Below are positions 16,502 through 24,730 of a stretch of 25,461 nucleotides of DNA, one piece after another (the stretch's first letter is position 1; the number at the start of each line of letters is the position of its first letter). The translations under genes and the position numbers were made by a program. The notes beneath the pieces were generated by a model, which made no database searches, had not been told where the DNA came from, and saw only the letters and a program-made list of their open reading frames with translations. Origin of the DNA: JBASEY01 sp049652745 (lineage in GTDB: Bacteria > CSSED10-310); contig JBASEY010000048.1 in assembly GCA_049652745.1 (NCBI GenBank), positions 1 to 25,461 of the forward strand. The letters run 5' to 3'.

Positions 16502-16968
16502 GATATCCTCCCGTCCCATCCGCAAAAACGGTAGTTTACCGGCTGAATTTCATTGTGGTTCATCATCGACACAACATCATACTCAACCTGATAACAAACA
16601 TTTTCATCATATCCATGGCGTCGAAATGACGTTTCTTCCACTAGCTTGTCCGCAGTCTCATCAAAACTTTTTACTGCGACGGTCCAAACTCTTCCTGTAC
16701 GGTTTATCTGAAGAGTTCTTACACCATCAAACAATTCACCACGTATGACAAAACCCCAGATGCCCGATTCCGTATCGCCATCTTTAATTTCCTTTAGTTT
16801 ATTTCCTGTTGATAGTAACCAGCCTGAGCCACCGAAATTCAAAACAGTTTTTTTCAACTCACCGGCAGTTTCTATTATCTGTGATTCAGTTTTAATGCCG
16901 CCTTTTCTAAATGTTTTGTCAGTGCCTGTATTGACGAGTTTTAATATCGATTCGATGGTATTGATCAT
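16498..16968 (-). CDS. csx19: Csx19-like protein (TIGR03984 type) of type III-D
   Basis: 156 residues, with NFGGSGWLLSTG (44-55) and IWGFVIRGELFD (70-81), then a paired-strand RTLQINRTGRVWTVAVKSFDE. Size, sequence character and position between a double Cas7 and the TIGR03986 RAMP fit the csx19 family that marks type III-D loci, where it is a structural part of the effector complex. AAGGAG precedes the ATG; it starts 4 nt after the preceding gene and overlaps the next by 4 nt. The family assignment rests on pattern and context and is not certain. Confidence 0.7.
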   Translation of the reverse strand: MINTIESILKLVNTGTDKTFRKGGIKTESQIIETAGELKKTVLNFGGSGWLLSTGNKLKEIKDGDTESGIWGFVIRGELFDGVRTLQINRTGRVWTVAVKSFDETADKLVEETSFRRHGYDENVCYQVEYDVVSMMNHNEIQPVNYRFCGWDGRIS

Positions 16969-16972
16969 TGGA

Positions 16973-18406
16973 TTATTCTCCTTTCACATCAGAGGGTGAT
17001 AGGCAACCGGTATCACTTACCTTTTTAAAAAATCCGAGCCCTCGACCGGTTCCACCGCCCAAAGCCAGGCGTGATTCACATAAATCGTTTATAGCCTCAT
17101 CCAAAGCTTTTAAAGCAATTTTATCGATATTTTCAATATCTAAGACCCGAATAGTCAATGATATATTGGGTCCTTGCCAGAAAGGACGTTCATTGAACAG
17201 GCCGCCGGTCAGTGTGCGGGCTCCGCCAGTGAAGCGATCGATGGACACATGATGAACTAATTGCGATTTAGGTTCAGTATCGACATAGATGTCATCTATC
17301 AAAACTCTACCGCGTTGACCTTCACTTTCTTCGCCTTTACCTTCTTTTGCAAATCCAAATAGTTGTTCTACAGCAAGATTATCATTTATGCGTTTCTCAA
17401 AAACATCCAGTGTGTTTGTATCGCCGAAAAAGCCTGTTAGTCGGTTGTAATGGTATGCCGTGCGATGTGACAGCGCTCCTTTGATAGATGATCCAGGTAA
17501 AACAACCAGGGTATCTTTTATTTTCGCTGGAAGAGAATCCCAAACAACAGCGCGGTCACGGACAGGAGCCGTATCAGCTTCAAAACCATCTTCCGAAATA
17601 TCCTCACCGCTGCCAAACATCCAGTACTCAAGCGGCTCTAAAACGACAGTTCGTTCTTTGGCGTCAGGTGTTGAGTATGATTTGTCTTCAACAGGTTCAA
17701 GTACTTTTGGATCGATATCAAGGCGAGATGAGAAAGATGAGAATGATTCAAAATCAGCGGGTTTGCTCAGATCGAAAAACTTGGAAAGTAGTTTGACGAT
17801 TTTGAATGCACCAAATCCGCGCCTGGTTTTGCCACCGATACGTAATGATTTATCCGATAACACTTCGATAAAGTTGTTCCATAAACTTTGATCATCATCT
17901 GTTCCTTGCAGCATACATTCGAACGTAAACCGGTGTCCTTTGCACACAGCCAGTTCATCGAATTTTCCGCGTTCTTCCGAAGATGAAGCGCCAAGATGAT
18001 TGATTCGAACATGATCACGAAGTGTTGGATTGAAAGCGTTAGCTAATACAGGGTCATTCAACCGTTTGCCATCGACCAAGCCTTCAACCGGTTTATCATG
18101 GCAGTCATGAATGCAACCCCAAGAAATTGTCAGTTTTGAGCCTTCGCCCTCATTTTTTTTCTGGTAGCCGAATAACTGTTTTTCGCTTGTCTGACCGAAT
18201 CGCTCAGAAAACGTTGCCCGTAGCACACCGGCTAGACTTGTTCCTGGAAGAGTCGGTAATCCATTGACATCACACACTACCGCAGCATCAGAAACATCGC
18301 CTTCTTCACCGGAACCTACATGAAAGGGTGTTTCGAATTCTATGGTAACCCTTGCAATACCGATATGTGTCACAGGTTTATCACGATTTGACGTTAAATT
18401 TGTCAT
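16973..18406 (-). CDS. Double Cas7 (Cas7-2x), type III-D backbone subunit
   Basis: 477 residues from the chosen start. ATG at 18406 has GGGAG 8 nt upstream and lies 4 nt after the csx10 stop; a longer frame from 18478 would overlap csx10 and lacks a ribosome-binding site. Two RAMP units are visible. The first has HVGSGEEGDVSDAAVV with D40, followed by the loop LPGTSLAGVLR (53-63). The second has a FGSGEDIS motif, VRDRAVVWD and the loop LPGSSIKGALSHR (from about 303), and ends with a glycine motif LGGGTGRGLGFFK. Cas7 aspartates like D40 cut target RNA at 6-nt intervals in type III complexes. Two fused Cas7 units occur in III-D variants such as that of Synechocystis. Confidence 0.85.
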   Translation of the reverse strand: MTNLTSNRDKPVTHIGIARVTIEFETPFHVGSGEEGDVSDAAVVCDVNGLPTLPGTSLAGVLRATFSERFGQTSEKQLFGYQKKNEGEGSKLTISWGCIHDCHDKPVEGLVDGKRLNDPVLANAFNPTLRDHVRINHLGASSSEERGKFDELAVCKGHRFTFECMLQGTDDDQSLWNNFIEVLSDKSLRIGGKTRRGFGAFKIVKLLSKFFDLSKPADFESFSSFSSRLDIDPKVLEPVEDKSYSTPDAKERTVVLEPLEYWMFGSGEDISEDGFEADTAPVRDRAVVWDSLPAKIKDTLVVLPGSSIKGALSHRTAYHYNRLTGFFGDTNTLDVFEKRINDNLAVEQLFGFAKEGKGEESEGQRGRVLIDDIYVDTEPKSQLVHHVSIDRFTGGARTLTGGLFNERPFWQGPNISLTIRVLDIENIDKIALKALDEAINDLCESRLALGGGTGRGLGFFKKVSDTGCLSPSDVKGE

Positions 18407-18410
18407 GATA

Positions 18411-20021
18411 TTATCTCCCATCTTCATTTCTGTCCAGCGCCCTTGTAATTTCGACAACTGCCTGAATGAACGCGTCAATAATCAAGCCGGGCATTTTTTC
18501 ATTAGACTCAACGACATCTGTGTTACTAATATCTTTTGTTATACATCTAAAAAGAGATGATGAAATTGGGGGTCCTTCTGTTGATCTCGTGAGAATTTCT
18601 GTATCCCAGAATTTATGGCGAGTACTTTTATGATGACTTGGATCATCTGTTTGCGGTCTTGTGCAATGTTGTTCAAGCGCTTTTTTAAAAGCTTCAAAGT
18701 TTTTCGTAGCGTTCGTATCAGAAAGTCGGAATCTGACGGCAATTTCGCGTAAGTTTGACCACTGTGTCTTGCCGGGAATGGGTGCATTATCTTTTTTAAG
18801 CGCTTGCATAAATTTCAGCCAATTTTTCGACCATTTCAATCCCAGTTGCTTTGCGTCGCCCGATCGATTGATAGCATTGACTCGGTTATTCAGGTGTCGA
18901 AGCAAGGGTGAGTCCATCTGAATTTGATCACTTGGAGCTGTTGCAAAACAATGCTGTTTTAAATGGTTTTCCAGGTCGAATTTTCTCAGTGTGAGTTTTT
19001 CTTCAGTAATGAGGAATTTAGGATTGACCAGGATCATCCCCAATCCTTCATTAATGTAAGAACCGACACCGGTATCCAGTTTATTCTGTAGTTCCTGCAG
19101 TTTGGTTTGTGTCCATGTTTCGTCTGTATCAAACACCACCACACTTCCTTTGCTTATGACGTGACGCATCGGCATACGGAATTGGAAATGGCGATTCCAA
19201 GGCGAATAGTTTCGGTATCTAATATACGTTTGTTTCCAGTTAACTTTAGCATTTTCATCCAAGAAAAAATCAGGACCGGAAGGGATCATCGATGGCCCTA
19301 TTGATATTTCCCTGGCATAGTCGCTGGTAAAATATAATACAACACTATTGGGATATTGTTTCCATTCAACAGGGGCTCCAGCAGTATGATCTTTTATTTC
19401 GACAGGTGAGATTTTGACCGAACCGTATTCCGCAGTTCGTGAGCGACCTATCCGCACGGTTTGTTGAAGCCGTTCACATACAAGATTGAACTGAGAATCC
19501 GATACATCATCATCCGCCGTAACATGAAAGCGAAATACAAGACCTTCTGGTAAAGATTCATAGGTAAAAAGATTTTCTTTCTTTGCCGTTCCGTATTTTT
19601 TTCTGTCTATAGCGGTTTTGACCGTAACATATTTGGGTATGGTGGTATACAAGGATTCTGTTGGGGCAATAAATTCACGGCGCATCTGTTTTAACTGCAT
19701 ATGCTGATATTTTTGCAGATCATAAATCCCATTAAGGATAGAATCGTTGGACAAATCATCGTTATATTTGGGTTTATGATAGCTTAGCGGTACCGGAAGC
19801 CAGAGTTCCGGCTGTTTTCCACCATACAATAAAGCGTTGGATATGCTTAGTCGGCCATCTATCAGAAGAGCTTCATCCAATTTGTCCCAAAGACCGGCCA
19901 CAACGCCGATAAACGCCGATCCAGGAATATAATCAAGACTCTCTTGGATACCTTCGGTGACGCCGTATCTGGAAACAATCACCTGTGATTGCGTTTTTAA
20001 TTCAAACCATCGTTGTTTCAT
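18411..20021 (-). CDS. csx10: Csx10, Cas5-like subunit of type III-D
   Basis: 536 residues. The early LDYIPGSAFIGVVAG (29-43) is the Csx10/RAMP loop that follows the first beta strand, and IGRSRTAEYGSVKI near 195 is the second RAMP glycine motif. Csx10 caps the crRNA 5' handle and contacts Cas10. The C-terminal 170 residues are helical and basic (WSKNWLKFMQALKKDNAPIP, FEAFKKALEQHC), longer than a plain Cas5. They might supply the small-subunit (Cas11) function, for which no separate gene is visible; this is inference. The gene starts 1 nt after the cas7 stop and ends 4 nt before the next start. Confidence 0.88.
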   Translation of the reverse strand: MKQRWFELKTQSQVIVSRYGVTEGIQESLDYIPGSAFIGVVAGLWDKLDEALLIDGRLSISNALLYGGKQPELWLPVPLSYHKPKYNDDLSNDSILNGIYDLQKYQHMQLKQMRREFIAPTESLYTTIPKYVTVKTAIDRKKYGTAKKENLFTYESLPEGLVFRFHVTADDDVSDSQFNLVCERLQQTVRIGRSRTAEYGSVKISPVEIKDHTAGAPVEWKQYPNSVVLYFTSDYAREISIGPSMIPSGPDFFLDENAKVNWKQTYIRYRNYSPWNRHFQFRMPMRHVISKGSVVVFDTDETWTQTKLQELQNKLDTGVGSYINEGLGMILVNPKFLITEEKLTLRKFDLENHLKQHCFATAPSDQIQMDSPLLRHLNNRVNAINRSGDAKQLGLKWSKNWLKFMQALKKDNAPIPGKTQWSNLREIAVRFRLSDTNATKNFEAFKKALEQHCTRPQTDDPSHHKSTRHKFWDTEILTRSTEGPPISSSLFRCITKDISNTDVVESNEKMPGLIIDAFIQAVVEITRALDRNEDGR

Positions 20022-20022
20022 T

Positions 20023-20601
20023 TTAATTCGCCTCCGTTTGAATCGTCATCGTACATCGACCCAGTCCGCGATGTCTATTGACACCTAGCATTCTGACAAG
20101 CGGGAGCGACGTCTTCAGAACATTCACCCATTCCGTGTCGCTTGGACCATGAATATGTGTTTGCAAGGTTAAAGGTATGACGACCTCTTTACGACGTAAT
20201 GATTCATCTAAAGTAACACCTTTCTCATTATCGATTGCCGTTGATGCCATCGATACAAACAAGCCGGCTTGTAATTCAGTATTTCCAAGCAAAGCCATGC
20301 GATCTTCTTCTTTGATATGTGCATTATCAAAAAATAGTTTGCCAAGAATTTCAGGGCTTTCTGCCTCTGGATTCATGGTTTGTCCAAACAAATCCCGAAC
20401 AGTTCCGTCAGTGACTCTTCCATTGTCTTCGGCAATCTGAACTGCTTCGCGGAGTAACCCTTTGATTGTTTTTCCCGGAATATACGGTAACCCGGTTGTA
20501 TCACGCAGGACAACTGCATCTACATCACCACCACGGCCATGCCCGGAACCGATGTGCCAAAATGATGTTATATCAATCATTAATGTAACTGTTTTCATCA
20601 T
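20023..20601 (-). CDS. csm3: Cas7 (Csm3-like) RAMP subunit
   Basis: 192 residues. IGSGHGRGGDVDAVVLRDTTGLPYIPGKTIKGLLREAV (17-54) is the classic Csm3 N-terminus: D28 occupies the place of the RNA-cleaving aspartate, followed by the glycine loop. Near the C-terminus LGVNRHRGLGRC is the second RAMP motif. It is shorter than most Csm3 proteins (about 220-250). GGAG 6 nt upstream supports the first of two adjacent ATGs. The start directly abuts the cas10 stop, so the two are co-translated. Confidence 0.9.
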   Translation of the reverse strand: MMKTVTLMIDITSFWHIGSGHGRGGDVDAVVLRDTTGLPYIPGKTIKGLLREAVQIAEDNGRVTDGTVRDLFGQTMNPEAESPEILGKLFFDNAHIKEEDRMALLGNTELQAGLFVSMASTAIDNEKGVTLDESLRRKEVVIPLTLQTHIHGPSDTEWVNVLKTSLPLVRMLGVNRHRGLGRCTMTIQTEAN

Positions 20602-22215
20602 TTAATTCTCCTTTTTCTTCCCAGAGTTGACTGCCATCAATTCAAGCGCATCCATCAATGGGGTATATACATACGAAACAACACCATCTAATTCTGCCGA
20701 TTGGTTGGCTTTTGACCACATCAATCCTTCAGGTGCGTCTTCTGTCTTAAATGATTTTAACGCTTCCTGAAAAGCTTTAAGTTCCTGTTTTTTCTGTTTT
20801 CTATTTTCAGCGACTTGAAGAATTCGATTGAATGCTTTATCAACTTCTGCTTTTCCTCTGTAGGTAGCGCTGATCAGTTCACGGATACTTCCACGAGACA
20901 TTTTTCCAAGTGCATCCACAAGTGCAAGTAGTTTTGAAACAGACGGGAAGCCATCGACCGATACTTCGTCAATCGTGTACGGCATCATATTCAAAACGAT
21001 TCGGCTTTCGGAGTCACCTCTGCTTTGTTGGATCGTCAGTTGTGTGGCGATGATATCGTCATATTTTCGAACTCCTGATGTCGTAATACGATGGAATGCC
21101 AGCCCGGCATGGTTACGTTCCAATTGTTTTTTCGTAAAGCTGCACATTTCTTCGCACAGTTGATATGCTTGCGCGAAGGGATATGAGGATTTGACAAAGG
21201 CGATACCTGCTGAAGCAGTCAGTTCAAGATGTATATTGTTTTCAGCAGCAATATCTTTAATCTTTTCAGAAAACTCGGCCTGGAAAGTATTCAGATATTT
21301 AACAGTAAATTCAATGGCGTTTTCAGCCGGCAAAACAATCGTCATGTCATCGCCCGCGCAAACAATAACACGGGCTGGAATTTCTTTACTTTCACAGGAA
21401 TCAACTATCGGGGCAAGTGCAGTTTTCAGTGATTCCTGTGTAACATTTTCGATAATATCTGTCAATTTCTTTGAAAACTCAATTGCAGCATCATCGGATC
21501 TGGTTTTTTGTATATGGCCCAACGCATCTGCTATCGTTTTACCAAGCTTGTTCGCATCGGCATGTATCACAGCCATATACTGACCTGGTTTTGGAGCAAT
21601 TTTATCGAATTCACGTGTCCAGGTTTTATCCGACCAACGGTCGTTCAAACCGATTCGTTCAGCAAGAGCTTCGCGACCGTGATCAGTTTTTTGTAGTTTT
21701 TTCAGTGTTTCTCTATCGGGATATAATTCTTCTTCATCTTGGCTTCCTGTTTTGTACAGTACGGATCCAAGGGGAAGTCCTGTTCGTCGATGCCGCCCGA
21801 CGATAGGTTCCGCAGGAGGCAGATCGGGATAATTGATATTACGATTCGCTCGAATTTCCTGTTCGACTTTATCGATAGTGGCTTTAAATGAGTTGTCTTT
21901 GCGTTCGGCAAGCGCTTGAACATATTTTATTCCAGGCGCATATTGACGGACTAATAGCGGCCATATCTCCATAAATTGAAGTGCTTTATCTTTCTCTTTG
22001 AACAAAATTCTAGCATTGCCGCCTGCCAATTGGATAATGTAGTAGTCTTGCTCTTTAAATCCTAGTTTTTTAAGAAGTGTTTTCAGTTCTTCTCTAAGGT
22101 CTTCAATTAATTCAGTGGCGCCGATAATGTATTTGAGCTTGCTTACCCTGAAAATATACTCCTGGATACCTTTTACACTTCCAACATATAAAAATTTATA
22201 ATCGTGGTACACCAT
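20602..22215 (-). CDS. cas10: Cas10, type III-D signature subunit without HD domain
   Basis: 537 residues. The protein begins directly with the first palm domain (LYVGSVKGIQEYIFRVSKLK at 9-28), with no upstream HD nuclease, as is usual in subtype III-D. The second palm has VIHADANKLGKTI, with the metal-binding aspartate, and a cyclase motif C286-A-G-D-D290. Here alanine replaces the first glycine of GGDD while both aspartates are kept. It should make cyclic oligoadenylate on target RNA recognition; DNA cleavage by an HD domain is not possible. AAAGGAGG lies upstream at a rather long 11-nt spacing. First gene of the interference operon. Confidence 0.93.
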   Translation of the reverse strand: MVYHDYKFLYVGSVKGIQEYIFRVSKLKYIIGATELIEDLREELKTLLKKLGFKEQDYYIIQLAGGNARILFKEKDKALQFMEIWPLLVRQYAPGIKYVQALAERKDNSFKATIDKVEQEIRANRNINYPDLPPAEPIVGRHRRTGLPLGSVLYKTGSQDEEELYPDRETLKKLQKTDHGREALAERIGLNDRWSDKTWTREFDKIAPKPGQYMAVIHADANKLGKTIADALGHIQKTRSDDAAIEFSKKLTDIIENVTQESLKTALAPIVDSCESKEIPARVIVCAGDDMTIVLPAENAIEFTVKYLNTFQAEFSEKIKDIAAENNIHLELTASAGIAFVKSSYPFAQAYQLCEEMCSFTKKQLERNHAGLAFHRITTSGVRKYDDIIATQLTIQQSRGDSESRIVLNMMPYTIDEVSVDGFPSVSKLLALVDALGKMSRGSIRELISATYRGKAEVDKAFNRILQVAENRKQKKQELKAFQEALKSFKTEDAPEGLMWSKANQSAELDGVVSYVYTPLMDALELMAVNSGKKKEN

Positions 22216-22309
22216 TTTCGGAAATGCCTCCTTTCCAATAACTTAAGTCACCTGATAACCGCCGTTTAATTGTTATGCATAAAATGCTCGCTGTCATAAA
22301 AGGTAACAT
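22196..22309 (-). CDS. Possible 37-codon upstream ORF overlapping the cas10 start
   Basis: On the minus strand an ATG at 22309 with an excellent Shine-Dalgarno (AAAGGGAGG, 5 nt away) opens a 37-codon frame (MLPFMTASILCITIK...) that ends 20 nt inside cas10 in another frame. Its ribosome-binding site is better placed than that of cas10 itself, whose spacing is 11 nt. It could be a leader peptide that couples or limits cas10 translation. It could also be chance, since the peptide has no recognised features apart from a short hydrophobic start. Confidence 0.3.
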   Translation of the reverse strand: MLPFMTASILCITIKRRLSGDLSYWKGGISENGVPRL

Positions 22310-22339
22310 GTCATCCTCCCTTTTACAATGTTAAAGACG

Positions 22340-22369
22340 ATTATTTTTTAAAAATCTGACAAGGATCAA
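22340..22369 (-). promoter_or_regulatory. Candidate promoter of the cas10 operon
   Basis: On the minus strand TTGATC (plus 22364-22369) is followed after 18 nt by AATAAT (plus 22340-22345), a moderate sigma-70 match. Transcription would begin near 22333, upstream of the 37-codon ORF and cas10. The surrounding DNA is AT-rich, so chance matches are possible. Confidence 0.35.
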
Positions 22370-22514
22370 GAAAATATTTTTTATGACCCTAAGGAATTTT
22401 TGATTCGTACTACCTGGACAGAGGGAAGAGCAGCTATTTATTTGCTTTCGGCGCAGGATACGTTGTTGTGCTTTTTTATCTACAAAACAGAGCTTTTGAT
22501 TTTGTAATTGAGAT

Positions 22515-22544
22515 TTGAAAATCTTCATGAATATGTTGTATCAT
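22515..22544 (+). promoter_or_regulatory. Promoter of cami1
   Basis: TTGAAA (22515-22520) and TATCAT (22539-22544) lie 18 nt apart, each matching five of six sigma-70 consensus positions. Transcription would start near 22551, about 43 nt before the ATG at 22594, leaving room for the AGAGGAG ribosome-binding site. Confidence 0.5.
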
Positions 22545-22593
22545 AAAAATCGTTCTGATGAATTTTAATAATGGGCAAGAGGAGTATGTAATC

Positions 22594-23824
22594 ATGAAAA
22601 AGTTAATTTTATCGCCTGTTGGTATGAGTCTTTTCTTAAATATTTTAAATAATGATGAACGCAGAGAGGGATGGCAAGACCAACTCAATCGCATAGCCAA
22701 CAAAGCGGACCTGGACGGGGATGATTTAAAGAAAGTTCTTGAGCTTAAGGATCGGGTTATAAATAAATTGGAAAGCTCTAAACCTGATAAATGTCGCAAT
22801 ATCAGCGCTGAGTTAAATGGAATCTTTGGGCTGTATTCCGAGATAGAGCAGGGCAAAGCGGATCATCATCTTCTGATTGGCACCGATACGTTTGTCGGGA
22901 GGCAAGCGGTAGAGGTAATAGAAGCATTTTTACAAGAGAAAGGTTTCAGTACGGATTCTATTATCCCTAAAAAGCTCAGCGCTGATTCTTCCGATGATTT
23001 TAGTGATGGAATGAAAGATCTTTTGAATGAATGTGAAAAAAGGATTCCTGATTTTAGGAAATCCGGTTATGAGGTCATCTTTAATTTGACGGCGGCGTTC
23101 AAGGTTTTACAGAGCTATCTGAACATTGTCGGGATGTTTTATGCTGATCGCTTGGTTTATATTTTCCAAGGGAGTAATCAATTGTTGAGCATTCCGCGGC
23201 TTCCGATCAAAACGGATACGGAGCAGATTGCCGGTCATGCAAATGAGTTAGCGTATCTTGCAGCGGGTGGCTCGTTAAAGCCTGAAAAATTAATTGGTAT
23301 TCCGGAAGCTTTATTGAGAAGAAAAGCCGACAATACGTATGAATTATCTGAATGGGGTGTTCTTATTTGGAATACTATCAAGAACGAAATTCTTTCGGAA
23401 AAACTTTTAGATTTTCCGTATATAGAATATGACAAACAATTCATGAAAGAGTTTAATTTATCGAAGGATATTCCTCTTAAAATCGATTTACAAGAAACGC
23501 TTGCGGTGATATCTGTGATTTTGACGATTGAATCCGGAGATATTACTGAGTTAAAAAAGGATGGTGGATTACAGTATAGTAATTATGATGCAAGTGTAAA
23601 AACCCTGTTTTTAACCCGAATCCCCTTCGCAAACCCTTGAAAATACTACATCGATTTCCCTGAAAATTACTTTTTACGCACGCATCAATTATACGGGTAA
23701 GAACTCGCATATTGGACATTTTCGGCTGAATCAAGGGAATCGGGTTAGTTGTATTGATTTGAAGGGTGCCGGCCTTCGGTTGCGGCGTTTTGGTCAACAT
23801 GATTATGTCAATGATAACCCTTGA
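22594..23824 (+). pseudogene. cami1: Cami1 (CARF-RelE mRNA interferase), disrupted by insertion
   Basis: ATG at 22594 follows GAGGAG at 9 nt; an earlier in-frame ATG at 22558 has no ribosome-binding site. The intact frame gives 348 residues to a stop at 23640. It has an APE2256-type CARF domain (LLIGTDTFVGRQAVEVIEAF, VIFNLTAAFKVLQSYLNIVG, LVYIFQGSNQLLSIPRLP), then a winged-helix-like linker (YELSEWGVLIWN) and the first part of a RelE fold. The rest of RelE (SHIGHFRLNQGNRVSC, then LRLRRFGQHDYVNDNP) is encoded at 23687-23824 in the next frame. Removing 106 nt (100-bp insert plus one 6-bp duplication) restores one frame of 374 codons. Cami1 cuts mRNA at ribosomes when cyclic oligoadenylate binds. 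The shortened product should retain CARF but lack the RelE C-terminus. Confidence 0.88.
23587..23686. mobile_element. 100-bp MITE-like insertion in cami1
   Basis: Flanked by a 6-bp target duplication AATTAT (23581-23586 and 23687-23692). The ends are imperfect inverted repeats (GATGCAAGTGTAAAAA against GATGCGTGCGTAAAAA, 13 of 16 matching). It has no coding capacity of its own and supplies the premature stop of cami1. The empty site is recognisable because excision rejoins the RelE reading frame exactly. Parts of it resemble the leader side of array 1. Confidence 0.85.
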
Positions 23825-23960
23825 GAGTTTTCTTTTGTTGATCGGGTAAGGCAGTACAGCGCAATCAAAATTATGGGTAGCGGCGGTACCGATAATTGTT
23901 AAGGGCTAAAAAGGGGCAAGGGGGGAGATTTTTCAATATCCAATATCGAATGTCCAATGT

Positions 23961-24054
23961 CCAGGTATTAGACATCGGTGACAATTGTCCTTGAGATTTA
24001 ATCAGCAAATTCACTGACCAAAATTAACTGAAAATCCTGCAACTCAGCACTCAG
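23961..24054 (+). repeat. 94-bp direct repeat, copy 1
   Basis: Pairs with 24228-24321 with about five substitutions and no gap over 94 bp. Both copies run from CCA[GA]GTATTAGACATCGG to CTCAGCACTCAG. Between the copies lies a segment typical of dispersed intergenic repeats (GGATTAAAGGATTACCGGG). A tandem or recombination duplication is likely. Confidence 0.85.
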
Positions 24055-24227
24055 GACTGAAGTGCTCGCAGTGCGTAGCACAATCCTTCATTGTCTGAAC
24101 ACGATTACGGGATTAAAGGATTACCGGGATTAGTCTTTGATTTCTCGGAAACCAATCCTGGCCATCTTTGTAATCTTTGGAATCGTGTTCAAACAGGCAC
24201 TGGGGATGCGAGATCAATGTCAAATAA

Positions 24228-24321
24228 CCAAGTATTAGACATCGGTAACAATTGTCTTTGAGATTTAATCAGCAAATTCACTGACCAAAATTAACTGAAA
24301 ATCCTTCAACTCAGCACTCAG
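24228..24321 (+). repeat. 94-bp direct repeat, copy 2
   Basis: Second copy of the repeat described at 23961-24054, same orientation, 267 bp apart start to start. It is followed by further CTCAGCAC strings and then the divergent CRISPR repeat at 24363. Confidence 0.85.
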
Positions 24322-24362
24322 AACTCAGCACTGCGCACTCTGAACGCGTCAGCGTTCAGCTG

Positions 24363-24398
24363 GTCTCAATCCTCAAAGAGGATTCCGATCATTTCAAC
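24363..24398 (-). CRISPR. Outlying divergent CRISPR repeat (old end of array 2)
   Basis: A 36-nt copy of the CRISPR repeat with about six differences from the consensus: loop AAA, and an end of GATCATTTCAAC in place of GTTCGTTCTAAC. It lies 332 bp from the next repeat, far more than a spacer. The stem AATCCTC/GAGGATT is intact. It shares its altered end with the repeat at 24731, so the two descend from an older repeat version rather than decaying independently. Confidence 0.85.
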
Positions 24399-24501
24399 TT
24401 AGCGCCGCATATTGCGCATGTTCCGTCCCCCCTCTAGGGGTGATTAACTGTGCTATATGCGTATATTTGTTCTGTCAGTTTACTCTTACCGATCAATTTT
24501 T

Positions 24502-24687
24502 TTACTCCTTCTTATCTCTTACAAACAGGCACCGTATGGCACCTCCTATTGTAATTCCCGTAAATGCAGCCCCTAGTGTACCTATCACGACCGTAAATCC
24601 GACTCGTGGTAGTGCCCAGGCGAGCATAACTATGATACCTATACACATTGCCACTGTGAATAGGTTCTTTATAACTTTACCGAACAT
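24502..24687 (-). CDS. Small two-helix membrane protein inside CRISPR array 2
   Basis: 61 residues. Two hydrophobic segments (about 9-26, LFTVAMCIGIIVMLAWAL, and about 31-54, TVVIGTLGAAFTGITIGGAI) are joined by a short loop with an arginine, and the tail VRDKKE is charged, so it should sit in the inner membrane. GAGG lies 7 nt before the ATG. The gene occupies the space between two divergent CRISPR repeats, in the same direction as array transcription. Function unknown; the size and hydrophobicity would suit a small membrane toxin, holin-like peptide or phage/mobile cargo. It is short, but the ribosome-binding site and membrane topology make chance less likely. Confidence 0.55.
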   Translation of the reverse strand: MFGKVIKNLFTVAMCIGIIVMLAWALPRVGFTVVIGTLGAAFTGITIGGAIRCLFVRDKKE

Positions 24688-24730
24688 TTATGCCTCATTT
24701 CTGAATCCGCCGAGTGCTTCGGCGATTCTA

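Larger units (their letters stand above)
23825..24362. other. Gene-free repetitive spacer between cami1 and array 2
   Basis: 538 bp without a credible ORF. It contains a short stretch at about 23894-23917 that matches array 1 leader positions 1813-1835 (AAGGGCTAAAA core), strings of AATATC/GTCCAAT, a pair of 94-bp direct repeats, strings of ACTCAGCAC, and an 8-bp perfect hairpin (CTGAACGC/GCGTTCAG, 24340-24359) just before the first divergent CRISPR repeat. Such strings look like decayed, genome-wide dispersed repeats. Confidence 0.6.

Noticed and set aside
18411..22215. A search by eye for a separate cas11/csm2 small-subunit gene in the III-D operon.
   Set aside because: Genes are packed with gaps of 0-4 nt and no room remains. 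Internal translation or fused domains could supply it, but no internal start is convincing.
22331..22528. 65-codon minus-strand frame between cas10 and cami1.
   Set aside because: Low-complexity, lysine/glutamine-rich composition from AT-rich DNA; it covers the predicted promoters and has no good start site.
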